From Paramecium sonneborni (lineage: Eukaryota > Ciliophora > Oligohymenophorea > Peniculida > Parameciidae): a stretch of 64,000 bases of DNA. The stretch is taken from positions 190,191-254,190 of the forward strand of contig CAJJDN010000090.1 of NCBI GenBank assembly GCA_905182985.1, in the 5' to 3' direction. Both the position numbers and the translations under genes were made by a program. The notes beneath the pieces are model-generated. The model was not told the origin of the DNA. It searched no databases and was given only the letters and a program-made list of their open reading frames with translations. Below are positions 50,292 to 63,381 of the stretch, in pieces. How positions within the stretch are numbered: the stretch's first letter is position 1; each line of letters begins with the position of its first letter.

Positions 50292-53200
50292 ATGTGGTTG
50301 CATCCCGAAACAATGATTAAGCTTGGTAACGAATTCTTTCAAAAGAAGGAATTTGATTAAGCCATCAATTGGTATCAACAATCTATAAACAAAAATACAT
50401 AATTTGTAGAGGGATACTACAATCTAGGATTAGTTTATATGTATCGTAAGAAATTTGAAGATGCAATCAATTACTTCAAATAATCTTTAGATTTGAGACC
50501 AAGCTTCCCTGAAGCCTTGTGTAGTATGGGAATTGCATTATACAATCTTAATCAAGTAAGAAGTTATCATTCAAGTTAATTAGTATGATAAAGCTTTGAA
50601 CTATTTGGATTAAGCATTAAAACATCGTTAATCTTATCCTAATCCTTTAAAGTATAAAGGAGATACTATAAGGAAGATGGGTAATTTATAAGAGGCAGTC
50701 AATTAATATAAATAAGCAATATAACTAAAGGTAACTGTTTTAATTAATCTATATTTTAGCCTGACTTTTATTAAGCTCATAAAGCTCTTGGTGATACCTA
50801 TCGTAAATTGAAGGAATATAAATTGTCAATCTAATCTTATGATAATGCATTAGAATATAATTAAAAGTATGCAGAGGTTTTCAAAAAGAAGGCTGATTCA
50901 TTGAGAAATTTAGGGATATTTGAGGAATCATTATAGAATTATACAAAGGCAATAGAGATTAGACCAAGTTATCCTAAAGCGTATAATGATGCAGGATTGT
51001 TATTCATTTAGAATAGTAAATATAAAGATGGTGTAGAATATTTTTAGAAGGCTGTTTAATTAAAATAAGATTATAAGGATGCATACAATAATTTAGGTGT
51101 TTGCTATTATCATCTTTTATAATATTAAGATGCTATCACATAATTTGATACAGCACTTTAAATATAAGTTGGTTTTTCAATTCCAATGCTGAATAAAGCA
51201 TCGACATTATTAAGAATGAAAAAGTATGATGAAGCTAATAAATGTTTTGATTAAGTGATGAAGCATTAACCAAAGAATGTTTAAGTTTTATTAGGTAAAG
51301 GAATCTCTTTATATGAGACTAAGAAATATGAATAGGCTGCTTTATTGTTGAGTTAAGCTTATGATATTGATGCAAATAATTTTGAAGTAGTTTTTAATTA
51401 TGGAGTATGCAATTTTTAATTAAAAAAATATAAAGAAGCTTTGTAATTATTATAGGAAGCATAGCAATTAAGAGAAACTTTAGAAGGACACTTTAATTAG
51501 GCAATTTGTTCATTATATTTAAAAGATTATGAGTATTCAAAAAAGGAAATTGAAATGTATGTTTTACATTAAGAAGATGATATGGAAGCTAAGGCAGTTT
51601 AAGGTATTGTAGAATATTATCTTAATAATCTTGTTTTTGCTTAAGAATGTTTTTTAGAAGTTTTAAAGAAGTAAGAAAACTAAGTTGTTCATAATAATTT
51701 AGGAGTGATTTTGTTACTTAATTAATAATTTGATGAAGCTCTAAAACATTTTAATGCATCTGTATCAGGTAAAGGTGATTATGCTGATGGATTATATAAT
51801 AAAGGAGTTGCTTTGTGTAATCTTAATTAATATGAGGATGCTATTAGATAATTTAATAAAGCAATTTAATTGAAACCTAAAAATGAATGTAAATTCGCAT
51901 TCATCAATAGAGGTATTTGTTTGAAGAATCTAAAAAAATTTAATGAAGCTATCTAAAATTATGATGAAGCCATTTAACTTAGTTAAGGTACAGATGTAGA
52001 AGATATCTACTATTTTAAAGGTAATTGTTTATTAGAATTGAATAAATATGAAGATGCTATATAATTGTATGATCAAGCTATTCAATTAGAAAGTGTTTAT
52101 AGTTCATCAGCCAATTTCTAAAAAGGTATTGCATACACTAATCTTAAACATTTTGATGATGCAATTTAATCATATTAGCATGCAATTGAATAGAATTCTT
52201 AAAATTCATGGGCATATTTCAATTTGGGTATTACTTATTATAATCTTGAAAATTATGAATAAGCTTTAATATAATTCACAAGATCCTTTGATTTATAACC
52301 TACTTTTAAAGATGCTGTATTTAATGAAGCAGCTGCTTATATCAAATTAAAAAGATATGCTGAAGCCATTGACAGTTTAGATAAATATAATTAATTAGAA
52401 AATAATGACTATGAAAGTTTCTTCCTAAAAGGTTGTCTATTAAAATAATTAATGAAATATGATGAAGCTTTAGAATGCTTTTCGAAAGCTGTTTAATAAA
52501 AGCCTAACTTTTTTGAAGGATAATTCAATAAAGGAGTTACGTAATTAGAAAGTGGATTATCTAAAGATGCTGTTATTACATTTGATGCAGCTTTTAAATT
52601 AAAATCAGATTCAGAGAAATCTCTCAATAATAAAGCAGTTTCCTTACTTAATTTAAGTAAACCTGAAGAGGCTATTAAAGAATTAGAAAAAGCAATCAAA
52701 TTAAGTCCTAATAATCCTACCTTAATGAACAATAAAGCAGTTACTTTAATAGATTTAAAAAGATAGGATGAAGCTTTGATTATCCTAGATGAAGTTATTA
52801 ATATTGATCCAACTTTCTTTAAAGCTTATAATAATAAAGGAACAATCTACTTCAATTAAAAGAATTTAGCTCAAGCTTAATAATACTTTTCAAAAGCCAT
52901 AGAAATCAATCCTTAATATGATTCTGCAAGAATTAATTTAAGTATTACATTTTAAGAAATGGGAGAACATTAATAAGCAGTCTAATAATGTGAATTAATT
53001 TCAAATTAATAATGGCTCAATAGTAATTCTGAAGCATTGATTGCATTTGCTACTGCTTTAAGAAATTGTGATCGTTTTGAAGAATCCAAATAAAAATATG
53101 AACTATCTTTATAATTAAATCCTAGACATTCTTAAGCCTAAAATGGTTTGGGAATAGTTTATTCAAATATTGGATAATATGAAGATGCACTTAAATGTTA

Positions 53201-54391
53201 TGATTAAGCTATTAATCTAAATAATAGATATCCAGAGGCCTTGAATAATAAGGGAGTCGCTCTTTATCTTATGGGAAGATATGATGAATCTGTTTAAATG
53301 TTATAGTAATCTCTAAAATTAGAAGTCAAAAATGCATAAACACTTAATAATTTAGGAGCTTCTTTATTTTACTTAAAAAGATATGATGAAGCTAATAAAA
53401 TTTTTGATTAAGCTATTTAATAGAATGATCAATTAATGGAAGCACTTGTCAATAAAGCTAATGTTCTTATAGCTTAAGAAAATTTAATTGAAGCCAATAA
53501 ATTATTATAAAAAGCAAGTTAAATTAGAGATTCTCCATATATTCATAATGCTTATGGAATAATTGCTTAAAAATAAAAATAAAATGATAAAGCTATTTCA
53601 TCTTATTAAATGGCTCTTTAATTATTACCAACATTCCCTCAATGTCTATCTAATTAGGCTACTCTTCTTATAGAAACTGAGAAATATTCGCAAGCATTAG
53701 ATTTACTTAAATAAGCTCTAAGGGCTGATTAAAATAATGCTGAAGCTCATAATAATCTTGGTGTATTGTATTATAAATAGAATAAACTTGAATTATCTTA
53801 AAATGAATATATGGAAGCTATTAAATTAAAGGTTCATAATCCAGAAGCTCATTCTAATTAAGGAGTTATCTTTTGTGCTAAATAGGATTATTCTCAAGCT
53901 TTATAGTGTTTTGATGAAGCTATCAAATTAAAAAGTGATTTCGTTAAAGCTTATCATAATAAGGGAACAACTTTATATGAAAAAGAAAATTTTAAAGAAG
54001 CTGTCGAAATTTATGATAAAGCTATAAAAGCTAAAACTCAAGATCCAGAAACTTATTATAATAAGAGTATTGCTTTGTAAGGCTTAGAATAATTTGATGA
54101 TGCTCTTAATGCATTAGAATAAGCTTATAAATTAGCTCCAGAAATGGCTTTATTATATGTTGAAAAAGTACTTTTTTATATATATTATAGGGTACTCTTA
54201 TGTATAGGAAAGGTAAGGTAGATGAAGCTATTAAAAATTATGATCTTGCTATTTAATTATAACCTAATTGCGCTGAAGCTTACTACAATAAAGGATGTGC
54301 ATTAGAAAATCAAGGAAAAATTGATGAATCTAATAAGAACTATGAAAAAGCTTTTTAAATCAAACCAACTTTAGTAGAGAAGAAAAAATGA
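50292..54391 (+). CDS. giant tetratricopeptide-repeat (TPR) protein
   Basis: About 1339 residues with three introns (28, 29 and 23 nt). Almost the whole chain is TPRs of 34 residues, roughly 35-39 of them, for example YNKGVALCNLNQYEDAIRQF, then NKAIQLKPKNE, and YFNLGITYYNLENYEQALIQ. The first repeat starts at residue 8 (METMIKLG-type context) and the last ends about 10 residues before the stop. No kinase, transferase or chaperone domain is attached. TPR arrays form superhelices that bind peptides, as in O-GlcNAc transferase, IFT and anaphase-promoting proteins. Here the partner is unknown. The Ala/Gly consensus at positions 8 and 20 is well kept, so the array is functional-looking. Confidence 0.88.
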
Positions 54392-54430
54392 TAAATACGA
54401 TTATTCTTATTAATATTATTATTTAATAAT

Positions 54431-57400
54431 ATGTCCAATGATTTTGAGATTAAACGTTCTGCACTGTCTATCTCGACTTCATCCTTTAATGCCTTCTGTG
54501 AAGAATTAGCAAAAAATGATAATAAAATAGAAGCTCATCCATTAAGAGGATGGATGAAAAAAAAGAGTCCCGCTCTTTTAAAAGGATGGCAAAAGAGATA
54601 TTTTATGCTTATTGAAAATCCTTAAGATAAAACTTGGAAATTAGCTTATTTTGATAATGATGTAATAAAAACTAAAATTGTGAATGTAGAAAACTAATAC
54701 AAGACCCAATGGTGCTATTGATCTTTCAACTATCACATCTATTTCATAAGTATCTAAAAAAGAATTCACTATTAATTTACCAGGCAAAAAATTAGAACTT
54801 AAAGTTAAACCTCAAGATGTGTACCAAAAATGGATTAATACTCTTAATGAACTTCGATTAACAAACAATCAAGAAAGAACTAAACGATAACTTAGTATTG
54901 AATAAAATATCAAAATCTCTAATGATAGTCCCAGTAAAAGTAACACATTTATATATATTTTGTAGTATCTACAAATCAGAAGAATTTTGATACACTCACT
55001 GTTTAGTAAGCATAAACATAAAAGGAAAAATAACGTAATTCAATATTAATTGAACCAACTAAAGATAATAAAAAGAAAAAAAATAAAGAAAATTTAAATC
55101 AATTATCTAATGAAAAGATGATTGAGCTGGTTGGATTGAAAGAATATATTAAAAATATGAATGAATAATTTATTTATCAAAGAATGATTTATGGCTATTT
55201 AGGTAAGAGAAGTAAAGGTAAAGTCAAATATTTTCAAAAAAGATGGTTTATTTTAGTATCTGCTAAACCTTTAGTATATATTTATTTATATTATTATAGT
55301 ATTAAGAATATAATGATGAAAAAATCTTGACAGAAGCATAATTACCTCCATGGTTAGAATTAGATACAATAACTTATTTTAAAGAAAAAGAAGAAGGCAA
55401 ACCACCAAAAGCTAAAGGAGATGTTCGTATGATTGATTGTTAAGAGATTATCATAAAAGATATGTCAAAATCAAAAGAAAGTGGATTTACTTTTAAATTG
55501 AATATGGGTGATAGATTATATCATTTAATGGCAGATAGTGAATAAGAACGTAAAAAATGGTAATTAGCTCTGAGTTTATCAATGAAAACAACTAAAGAAA
55601 TTCATAATGCATTAAAAATAAAAATAAAAAAAAATATAGATCCTATAATTTAAATATATGATGAAGAACATCAATTAATGATAAGAAGAGAAAAGATTAA
55701 GCAAAAATTAGAGTAGGATATATCTAAAATATTGATTCAGAATGATTAGGATTTGACTATATTAGTAAAACAATTAAGTGAGTTAAGATAAGACATGTTA
55801 GAATCAATGTAAGCATGTATAGTGAAAGATCCTTAAAGAAAAGATATAATAAAAGAATATACAGATATTTATCATGAAAAGATTTGTGATAGAATCACAT
55901 TATTTTGGGATGAGCACTATAAATAAATGCAAGTATTTTACACTAAAATGAATTTAGTTACCTGAATTATTACTTTTAGCTTAGTGGCTACATGATTACT
56001 TAAATTAGATGAAAGATTTCTTCAATGATGATAGAATCATTTATGGTATTAGAGTTCTATTAAATATTTATGTGAATCGCTCACTTGAAAATTTAGAACC
56101 TGTATTAAATACAATCATAGAATAGGAAAAAACATAAGAACCAACTTTCAATGATCAATAGTTATTAATTACTCTCACTCCTGTAGATTTATTTAAAATA
56201 ATAAATGAAGGATTTGATATGGCATATAAATTATGTCCTTGTAAAGAGATTAGTTAAAAACTTGCTGGCTTTGGTAAAACTATCTTGTAATAATATTAAT
56301 ATGGAATTTAAGAGATGATTGATGAAATACAATTTTCAACATCTAAATTAATAGCTATTTGTAATAATACATTATCTTTGCATGATAATACTAAGAATTA
56401 TTGTAAAGTACTCCAATAAATTGGTAATTTAAATCAAGAAGAGACTGACAAACTATTTGATAGTTAAAAGATAACTAAAAATTTTGTTTAAATTGCTAAT
56501 ATTTGCAGAGATAAAATATTCTACTTTTATTTCAATAATGTAGGAATGCATTTTAAAAAATTCTACCTCGAACTTTAAATTATTGATATTCTCAAAATTA
56601 TAATTGAACCAGCAACTGAAACACTCTTTTAATTACATGATAGTTTTAGTAGGAAATTATGGAAATAACTTCTAGATTCAATAGTTCTATATTATTTTAA
56701 TTAGTTTATTATATCTTGTGGAAAAGCCAAGAAAGAGAATTAAAAAGAATTTAATATCAAATTAGAAAATGATAAAGTTATTTTAATTTAGGAATTAGAA
56801 ACCTTTATTTTTGAAAAATAGTTACTTGCCTCATTAAAACCATTTGATGATATGATTAATTTTATTAATGAAGATTCACTTAGTATTTTAGATCCATGCA
56901 AAAATTTAAGAATGTATTTTGGAAGAGCCTTTACTGAAAAAACAATAAAATCGATAATGTGTATTAGATTTGATTTAGATAAAGAAAAAAAGAAAGATAC
57001 GATTGATTTTTGTAAGAATTTAATTGATGATATAAACAAAAATGAACCAGTAGAAAATTAGAATAGAATTATGGATGTACTTGGTTAAGAAGAGGAATAA
57101 AATTTAGATGAAATTTAGAATCAATAATAGTTGCAATAATTGTAATAATAAGAAAACAGAAGAGCAGATATATTTTTAGATTTTCGTAATGATGATTAAT
57201 TATAAGTAATATATATTTAAATTAGATACCTGAATAATAAGAGAAAAGAAGTTCAATTGAAAAAAAAGAATTTATAGATGAAGGTTATTTAAATAAAAAA
57301 AAACCAAAATAGAAAGGTTGGGATTATAGATATGTGAGAATAAGAAAAGGTTAAATGTATTGGTATATTAATGCAAATTCAAGAGAAGCATAAAATAAAA

Positions 57401-57965
57401 TAAATCTATAAAATATAGATGAAGTTATTGCAAATTCAAAAAAACCAGCTAATTTTAAAATTTAATTAGAAGATTCAAAAATTTATAAATTTAAGACTTA
57501 AAGCAAAGAGGAATGTGAATTATGGATTAAATCAATTCTGAAAGAATAGAATTAATTGGATTCAACTGTACTAACAATAGAAGCTATAGTATATATATAA
57601 TATATTTAGAAAATAGGGAATGGTAAAAAGGCAATTATTTAGGATTATGATGAAATAGCTAGAAAAGAACGTCAATTATAAAAATAAGAAGAAAGAAAGA
57701 GAAAGAGAATAGAAAGAGAAAATGAGTATTTTTTGATTGTTCTATAAATTTTAGAATGAAAAGGAAATAGCAAGAACAAAAATTGTTACAACAATAATAA
57801 CTTAAAGAATTAGGAGATAAGCCTAAATCTAATTAGGTAGAAGCATTTGAATAACAAAGAGAACCAGTAATTAAATATTAATATCATTAGGATTACAATT
57901 AAAAGTAATCAACTTCCTGTTGGACTCAATTTTTGATAGCATTAGGAATTGAAAGACCTAAATGA
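54431..57965 (+). CDS. three-PH-domain protein with Sec6-like middle region
   Basis: About 1119 residues with seven introns of 20-29 nt. PH1 (about residues 35-140) has LRGWMKKKSPALLKGWQKRY and ends QKWINTLNEL. PH2 (about 225-370) has YGYLGKRSKGKVKYFQKRWF and ends ERKKWQLALSL. PH3 (about 920-1025) has EGYLNKKKPKQKGWDYRYVR and ends CELWIKSILKE. The long helical middle (about 410-880) contains DIYHEKICDRITLFWDEHYK and LLAQWLHDYLNQ, resembling exocyst subunit Sec6/EXOC3. A coiled Lys/Gln-rich tail ends TQFLIALGIERPK. PH domains bind phosphoinositides, and Sec6 proteins tether secretory vesicles. The PH assignments are firm; Sec6 is an inference from pattern only. Confidence 0.8.
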
Positions 57966-58089
57966 TATTATAAGTAACTATTCAAATAAACTCATATTAT
58001 CTTTATTTAAATTATAATTATTAATACTTATTTTTGCTGAATAAGTTCCTTTATTACAAGAAATTTTAGAGAACATTAATTTCAGATTT

Positions 58090-58838
58090 ATGAATGTATT
58101 TGCTTTAACTCTGACTATAATATTTACTATAAATTAGCTGGAAAGTCTCTTTCACTATCTTGATTTGCGAGACATTGATCATTGATGAATCTTATGTATT
58201 AAAAAAATAATGAAGTTTTAATTTATTCTAACTTTGATTCTTTAATAGACTTTTCAATCTTTTATGATTTAGAAGGTTAAAAAGCTTCTCTTAATATTTA
58301 TACTTAATATTTAATAGAAGACTCTTTTTAAGTAGGTGGTTCTATAATATAATATCTCATTCTAATTGAATATTAGTATAATAATTTTAAAAATCAAAAT
58401 AAATTAAATCTTTCCTTGCTATTAAACATTAATGAAAATAATGCAAATAGAATAAAAAATCAAAAAACAATTGATCTAGGAACAATGTATCCATTAATTA
58501 CTAAATGTATTCAATATTTGATATTATACTTTTTTATAAAATTGAACAAAAATCTTAAATTAAAATACAAGATGTTTTTCAAATCATTTTAAAATTTCAA
58601 GACTTTTAATTCAATTTAATTATAATAATGGATATGAATATGACCATCTAAATTATTCTCATAAGTAGATTATTTAAAAAAGGAATTTAAAATTACAATT
58701 TTGAGAAAATAGGTATTTTGACAATTTAAAAGTAATGATCTAATAGAATATTTTAAATTCTTGATTTAAATTGTCTTTTTCATAATCCTAATCTTTAATG
58801 TATTAATAATACCTTATTCTTTATTGTATTTTATTTGA
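58090..58838 (+). CDS. tentative secreted/membrane protein, model incomplete
   Basis: An ATG at 58090 opens a signal-like segment (MNVFALTLTIIFTINQ). A polar region follows (NNEVLIYSNFDSLIDFSIFY, then DLEGQKASLNIYTQ). Near 58755-58835 a single hydrophobic segment, IVFFIILIFNVLIIPYSLL, precedes TGA. This gives the outline of a small type I membrane protein of p24 (TMED) size. The frames do not join cleanly: TGA codons near 58158 and 58640 need introns that could not be placed with confidence. It may be a real spliced gene, or a relic. Confidence 0.3.
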
Positions 58839-59130
58839 ATGAGAAAAAGTTTAATTTTTTATTTATTTGATTTTTTTCAAATATCCTATCATTTTTTTGT
58901 ATTATTGATGTTTTAATGACTAATTTAAGAGCTTATAAATGAAGGTGATTGTTAAGATTGGGTTTGTTTATTTTGAATTAAACAATTTTGATAATTTGAT
59001 CAGTCATTTGATTGTTATGTAGATTCAATTATTTCAATATGGATGAATATTTTTTATAAATTGACTCGAACTCAAATGACATTAAATAATAATAATTAAA
59101 AAAGATTAGGAATCATCTTTTAAAAATAAA

Positions 59131-60600
59131 TCACAAACAATAAAATCCAACTAAAGATTTAAGCCAATGAATATGTACCCAAAGTCTGCTAATATCCATA
59201 TTCTTTTAATAAGCTATTTCTTACACAGTGTAAGGTTTACCTAAAAATTTAACTAATGATTAATAGAATCGAATTAGTTAAGTAAACTTTTTTTCTCTTT
59301 CTCCTTATTTTTCTTTAGCCTTAGTTAATTCTGCAGCTATTTTATTGATTTCATCTTCTACTCTTTTAAAATTCAAAGTAGGATCTTTTTAATACAAATA
59401 AACCTAACATTCTCTTATTAATCTAAATCCAATAATATTACAAAATTGACTATCTATTTTCTCTATTAATCTATCCTATCTTAATTCTAAAGAACTCATA
59501 GGACATCTTATAAATGAAACATATTATTTCAATGGTATTTTCTCTGCTAACTTTTTATGAGTTTATGTGCAGGCTATTGTAAAATATGAATCATCTGTTA
59601 TTTTATTCAAAAGTAAACTCATTTAATTTTAATTATTTATCATTATATGGTTTACATATACTTGAATCTCATTCATTGAAAAATAGTATAAATTAGACAT
59701 TTCTTAAAATGATTTTGTAGGTTGCATTTTTTAAATAAAACTCAAAAATCTCTATGATATATATGTATTATCATCTTTTCCTATAAAATTAGCTAACAAT
59801 AAGGTTTAATAAGGTTTTATTACTATTGAAATTGGATTTAATACTAAATCCTATTAAGGAGGTGTCATTTATATCTTAATAATATTAATTTTTTACTTGA
59901 AAGAAATTTATTAATTTTTTCTTAGTGAATGCATCAGAAAATTGATTCAAATTTTTTCTTAATTCACATTAATCTAAGTATTTTTTAGCAATATTAGTCA
60001 CATTATCTCTAACTTAAATAGATTTACATTTTTATTTTTCATATTCTGGAATCTATGAATTAATTTCTTTTTCAAATAAACTGATCTATTGTTATTTTTT
60101 TTTATTTACATTTTGTATAATATGATTAGACATTCTAGTTAAAGCTTAGGATTCATTTTCTATTTTTTATAAACATTTTTTAATGAATGTCAAATAATAT
60201 TAGGCATATTAAGAATTATATTAACTTTCCTTTTATATCACCAATACAAGAGTTATGGACAATGGCTCTTTTATATTTTGTATATAGAATATCAAATCTT
60301 CTATCATTAATTCATGACATTATGCTTTCCTTTCTTAAGAGAAAAAATCAATTATGAAATTAGTTGAATAACCAAGAAAATTGCTTTTTTGAATGAGTCC
60401 AACTATTCTAAATTTAATATTGTATTACAATATTAATATTGTTAAAAAAATTGTGTAATTTTGTCTCTATATGTAACAATGTCAGAATTCTCTCCATCTC
60501 TTATATTAAACACCTAATCAAGATTAAATTGATCTTCATTTGCATATAAAATTTTGCGATCTTCATCTTTTGTCTTAATAATTGCAAAAAGAGATTTCAT
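59131..60600 (-). CDS. NPRL3-like GATOR1 component
   Basis: About 470 residues. It starts MKSLFAIIKTKDEDRKILYA. Family-like blocks are GLIQKSNFLGYSTNFIIDF and CHELMIEDLIFYIQ, and later FIQKMQPTKSFQEMSN with FSMNEIQVYVNHIM, where the NPR3 family has its winged-helix region. The C-terminal helical part ends LWVHIHWLKSLVGFYCL. Introns of 24 and 22 nt are clear. Near 60440-60460 the frame before and after a 7-base T/A run differs by one, pointing to a sequence error or an unplaced intron. NPRL3 with NPRL2 and DEPDC5 forms GATOR1, a GAP for Rag GTPases that restrains TORC1 when amino acids are scarce. Confidence 0.55.
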
Positions 60601-60633
60601 TATTTAATAATAATTTTATAAAATTAAATAGAA

Positions 60634-61016
60634 ATGGGAAATATACTTTATTCAATAAATCTGATAATCTAAGGACATTGAGTAGAAAATCAAAAAAAGT
60701 ATAAAAGAAAGCTTAAGATTAATTTTAATAATTTGGATTTATTATTATTAGATATACATTCAAAATTAAAATCAAGAATTATGAGTACTTATTGATAGAA
60801 CAATCAAGTAATATGAGGATAAATTAAAATAATCTATAATCAGATACAAAGTAACCAAATTTATTCTCATAGCTTAAAAGATTGAATTAGAATATTAATC
60901 CACATTATTGATTGCTTAAAATAAATTATTTAAATAATATTAGCATAAATAATCATAATTACTGAAAAAATTTAAAATGATCTATTGATAGGCAATATAA
61001 TTTTCTATTTAACAAT
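60634..61016 (+). pseudogene. broken coiled-coil coding remnant
   Basis: An ATG at 60634 (MGN-type start, as in CHMP6/Vps20) and a helical stretch (LIDRTIKQYEDKLKQSIIRY, then AQKIELEYQSTLLIAQ) in another frame suggest a small basic/acidic helical protein such as an ESCRT-III subunit. No splice sites connect the two frames, and TGA occurs near 60993. It is either a relic or a gene with sequence errors. The family assignment is weak. Confidence 0.3.
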
Positions 61017-61256
61017 ATGAAATTAAGATCATTAACTCTTCCTAGAATTAATGGAAAAGATGAATGGCTTATAAGAAATTCTTTTACAAAAATTGGAGTT
61101 TAATTGTCAAAGAACTTAATTCCGAATTAAGATATAGTTGAGAATTTAAAGAAGTATTAGTAGTAACATGAATTTAAAGAAAAAGTTTCTAAAGAAGACC
61201 TCTAAGTTCAAATCAAAGTAAATGAAAATCTTTATTATAAATATATTAGCAGATGA
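61017..61256 (+). CDS. possible small ORF (79 codons)
   Basis: An uninterrupted frame, MKLRSLTLPRINGKDEWLIR..., continuing NSFTKIGVQLSKNLIPNQD and ending YYKYISR. The composition is protein-like, with normal Trp, Gly and Pro placement for this genome. A possible intron (GTAAATGAA...ATTAG) near the 3' end would change the C-terminus. No family is recognised. It could be the second exon of the broken gene just upstream. Confidence 0.35.
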
Positions 61257-61754
61257 ATTATTAAATGAGATAATTTCTCATGAAAATATAATAATGATAT
61301 TCTGAAAACTTTGTTAAGTTCTCAAAGATAAATATTAATAATGTTATCCTCAAAGTGATCATGCAAATTTTATAAATTGAAATTATAATAAAATCTAAAT
61401 ATTTTTTATATATAAGTTTTATTATTTGAATATTTATAATAAAATTAGCATCATTAGAAAATAAGAAAAAATTTACAAAATTTTATATCAAAATAATTGA
61501 AACTTTTTTTTTAAAAGTTATAAATATAAAACTAAAAATGTTAACAAATTTTGATAAAGTAAATTAGTAAGTGATATTTATGAAGGATAATTTTAGTATT
61601 AAAATATGTTTGAATAATAATATTTTTAATAGGTAAAAAAGGATATGAAAATAAAGAAAGATTAATGAATATAATTTAATTTGAAAAAGTAAAAAAATAT
61701 GAAAAATGCATAATTGATAAAATAATTTATTTATAAATTTTTTGTAAAAAGTGA
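61257..61754. other. intergenic, nothing recognised
   Basis: About 500 bp of extremely A+T-rich DNA upstream of a kinase gene. No ORF, RNA gene or repeat could be supported. It should contain the kinase promoter. Confidence 0.5.
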
Positions 61755-63381
61755 ATGCTTCAAATAAGTAGTTTAAGAGATCGTTTAAAATGCAAGATAG
61801 AATTTAGTGAAGATGAAGAGAAAGGAGAAATAATAAGTTTGAGTAGTGTAGATGACACTTTAAGATTTGAAGATAGATATGAATATAAAGAATTATTGGG
61901 TATTAAAATATGTAAATGTTCAGGATAGGGAGCGCATGCAGTAGTAAAATTAGCTAAAAAGAAGGGAACAAATGATTTGTTTGCAGTAAAAATAATGAGG
62001 ATGAACAATGAAGAGGTTTATAATAATGTAAGAAGAACATTTAATAATTCTCGTTGTTTAAGACATTAGAATATAATATAAGAATATGAACTATATATAA
62101 ATGAGAAATATTATACAGCAAATTTAATAATGGAATATTGTCCATATCCATCATTAGAGCATATCTTGAAAGATAGATAAACTTTAAAGGAAGATGAGGT
62201 AAGAATAATTATAAAATAATTATTATTGGCAGTAGAACATATACATAATAAAGGAATAAGTCATAGAGATATAAAACCAGATAATATATTAGTAAATGTA
62301 GAAGGGAATTGTGAATTAAAATTACTTGATTTTGGAGTTTCAAGAAGATTCTTATATAAAAATGTGCATCATGATATGTTAACAAAAACTGGAAATATAT
62401 ATTATTGTGCTCCTGAAATATACCATTAAAATAATTATTCAAAAGAAATTGATATATGGAGTATTGGAGTTATAATGTTTTAATGTTTAACAGGAGAATT
62501 ACCTTTGTAAAATGAAAATGCTAGTGAATATATAGAATTATTAAATAAACCTGAATTATGGAATTTTAAGAATAGAATTCAAGGCGAATCATTAAGTGCT
62601 TAAAATTTATTATCTAGATTACTTTAATAAGATCCAAGAAAGAGAATTGGATCATCAGATGCTTTAACTCATCCATTTATAGAAAAAAATAAAATATATA
62701 GTACTTTGGCTTTGTTATCATCTACAAAAATGATTGATATTGATGATAATGATGATTTATTTATAAATCGATGTCAATCTCTATAAACTAGTTTGTCAAT
62801 CAATTAAAAACAAACAATTCATCGAGCATTAAAAACACTTCATCTTGGTTAAGAATATTAATAAATTATACTTGATGATTTAATTTAAGAACTTGGAAAT
62901 GTTCATATAATATAAAGAAGAAATAGTGATAAATGTTAAGGATTTATTTAATTAGTAAATTCTCTTGGAAATAGTTAAGGAATAACTATTAATAAAGTAG
63001 TTGATGTAAATACAAACAATTATTGTAATCTTGGTATTGGATCCACTTAAAGTATTGGTATTTTTATTAACATTCATATATTTTATAGTATCTAATGATT
63101 AAACATAAGATTGTTTAGGGGAACTTGGTAACATTCAATCAAGTGTTGATTTAGGAAATGTTGGTTAAGAAATTCAATTCTAATAAGATATTAAAAAAAA
63201 TAACATAGCTTAAAATATTCATTAAATTGGATCTAAAATTGAATGCAGTATTGATATCAATTTGAATCTCACTGAAAGTTAATAAGATACTGGATTTAAT
63301 AATAAATTTAATTAAATTGTATCTGCACTTGATTTCTTAGGTATTAAAGAATGTGATGAGGCTGTTGAAGATTAATCATGA
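61755..63381 (+). CDS. Ser/Thr protein kinase
   Basis: About 531 residues, one 31-nt intron near 63059. The kinase domain fills residues about 40-310: glycine loop CSGQGAHAVV, Lys in [41 protein letters not shown] and [15 protein letters not shown]. All core residues (Lys, HRD Asp, DFG Asp, APE Glu) are kept, so it should be active. The C-terminal 220 residues are polar and rich in Gly, Asn, Gln and Ile with loose repeats of the type LGNVQSxxDLGN and IGSxxxI. It is probably a CAMK- or NEK-like ciliate expansion member. No calcium-binding hands or membrane segment are attached. Confidence 0.9.
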
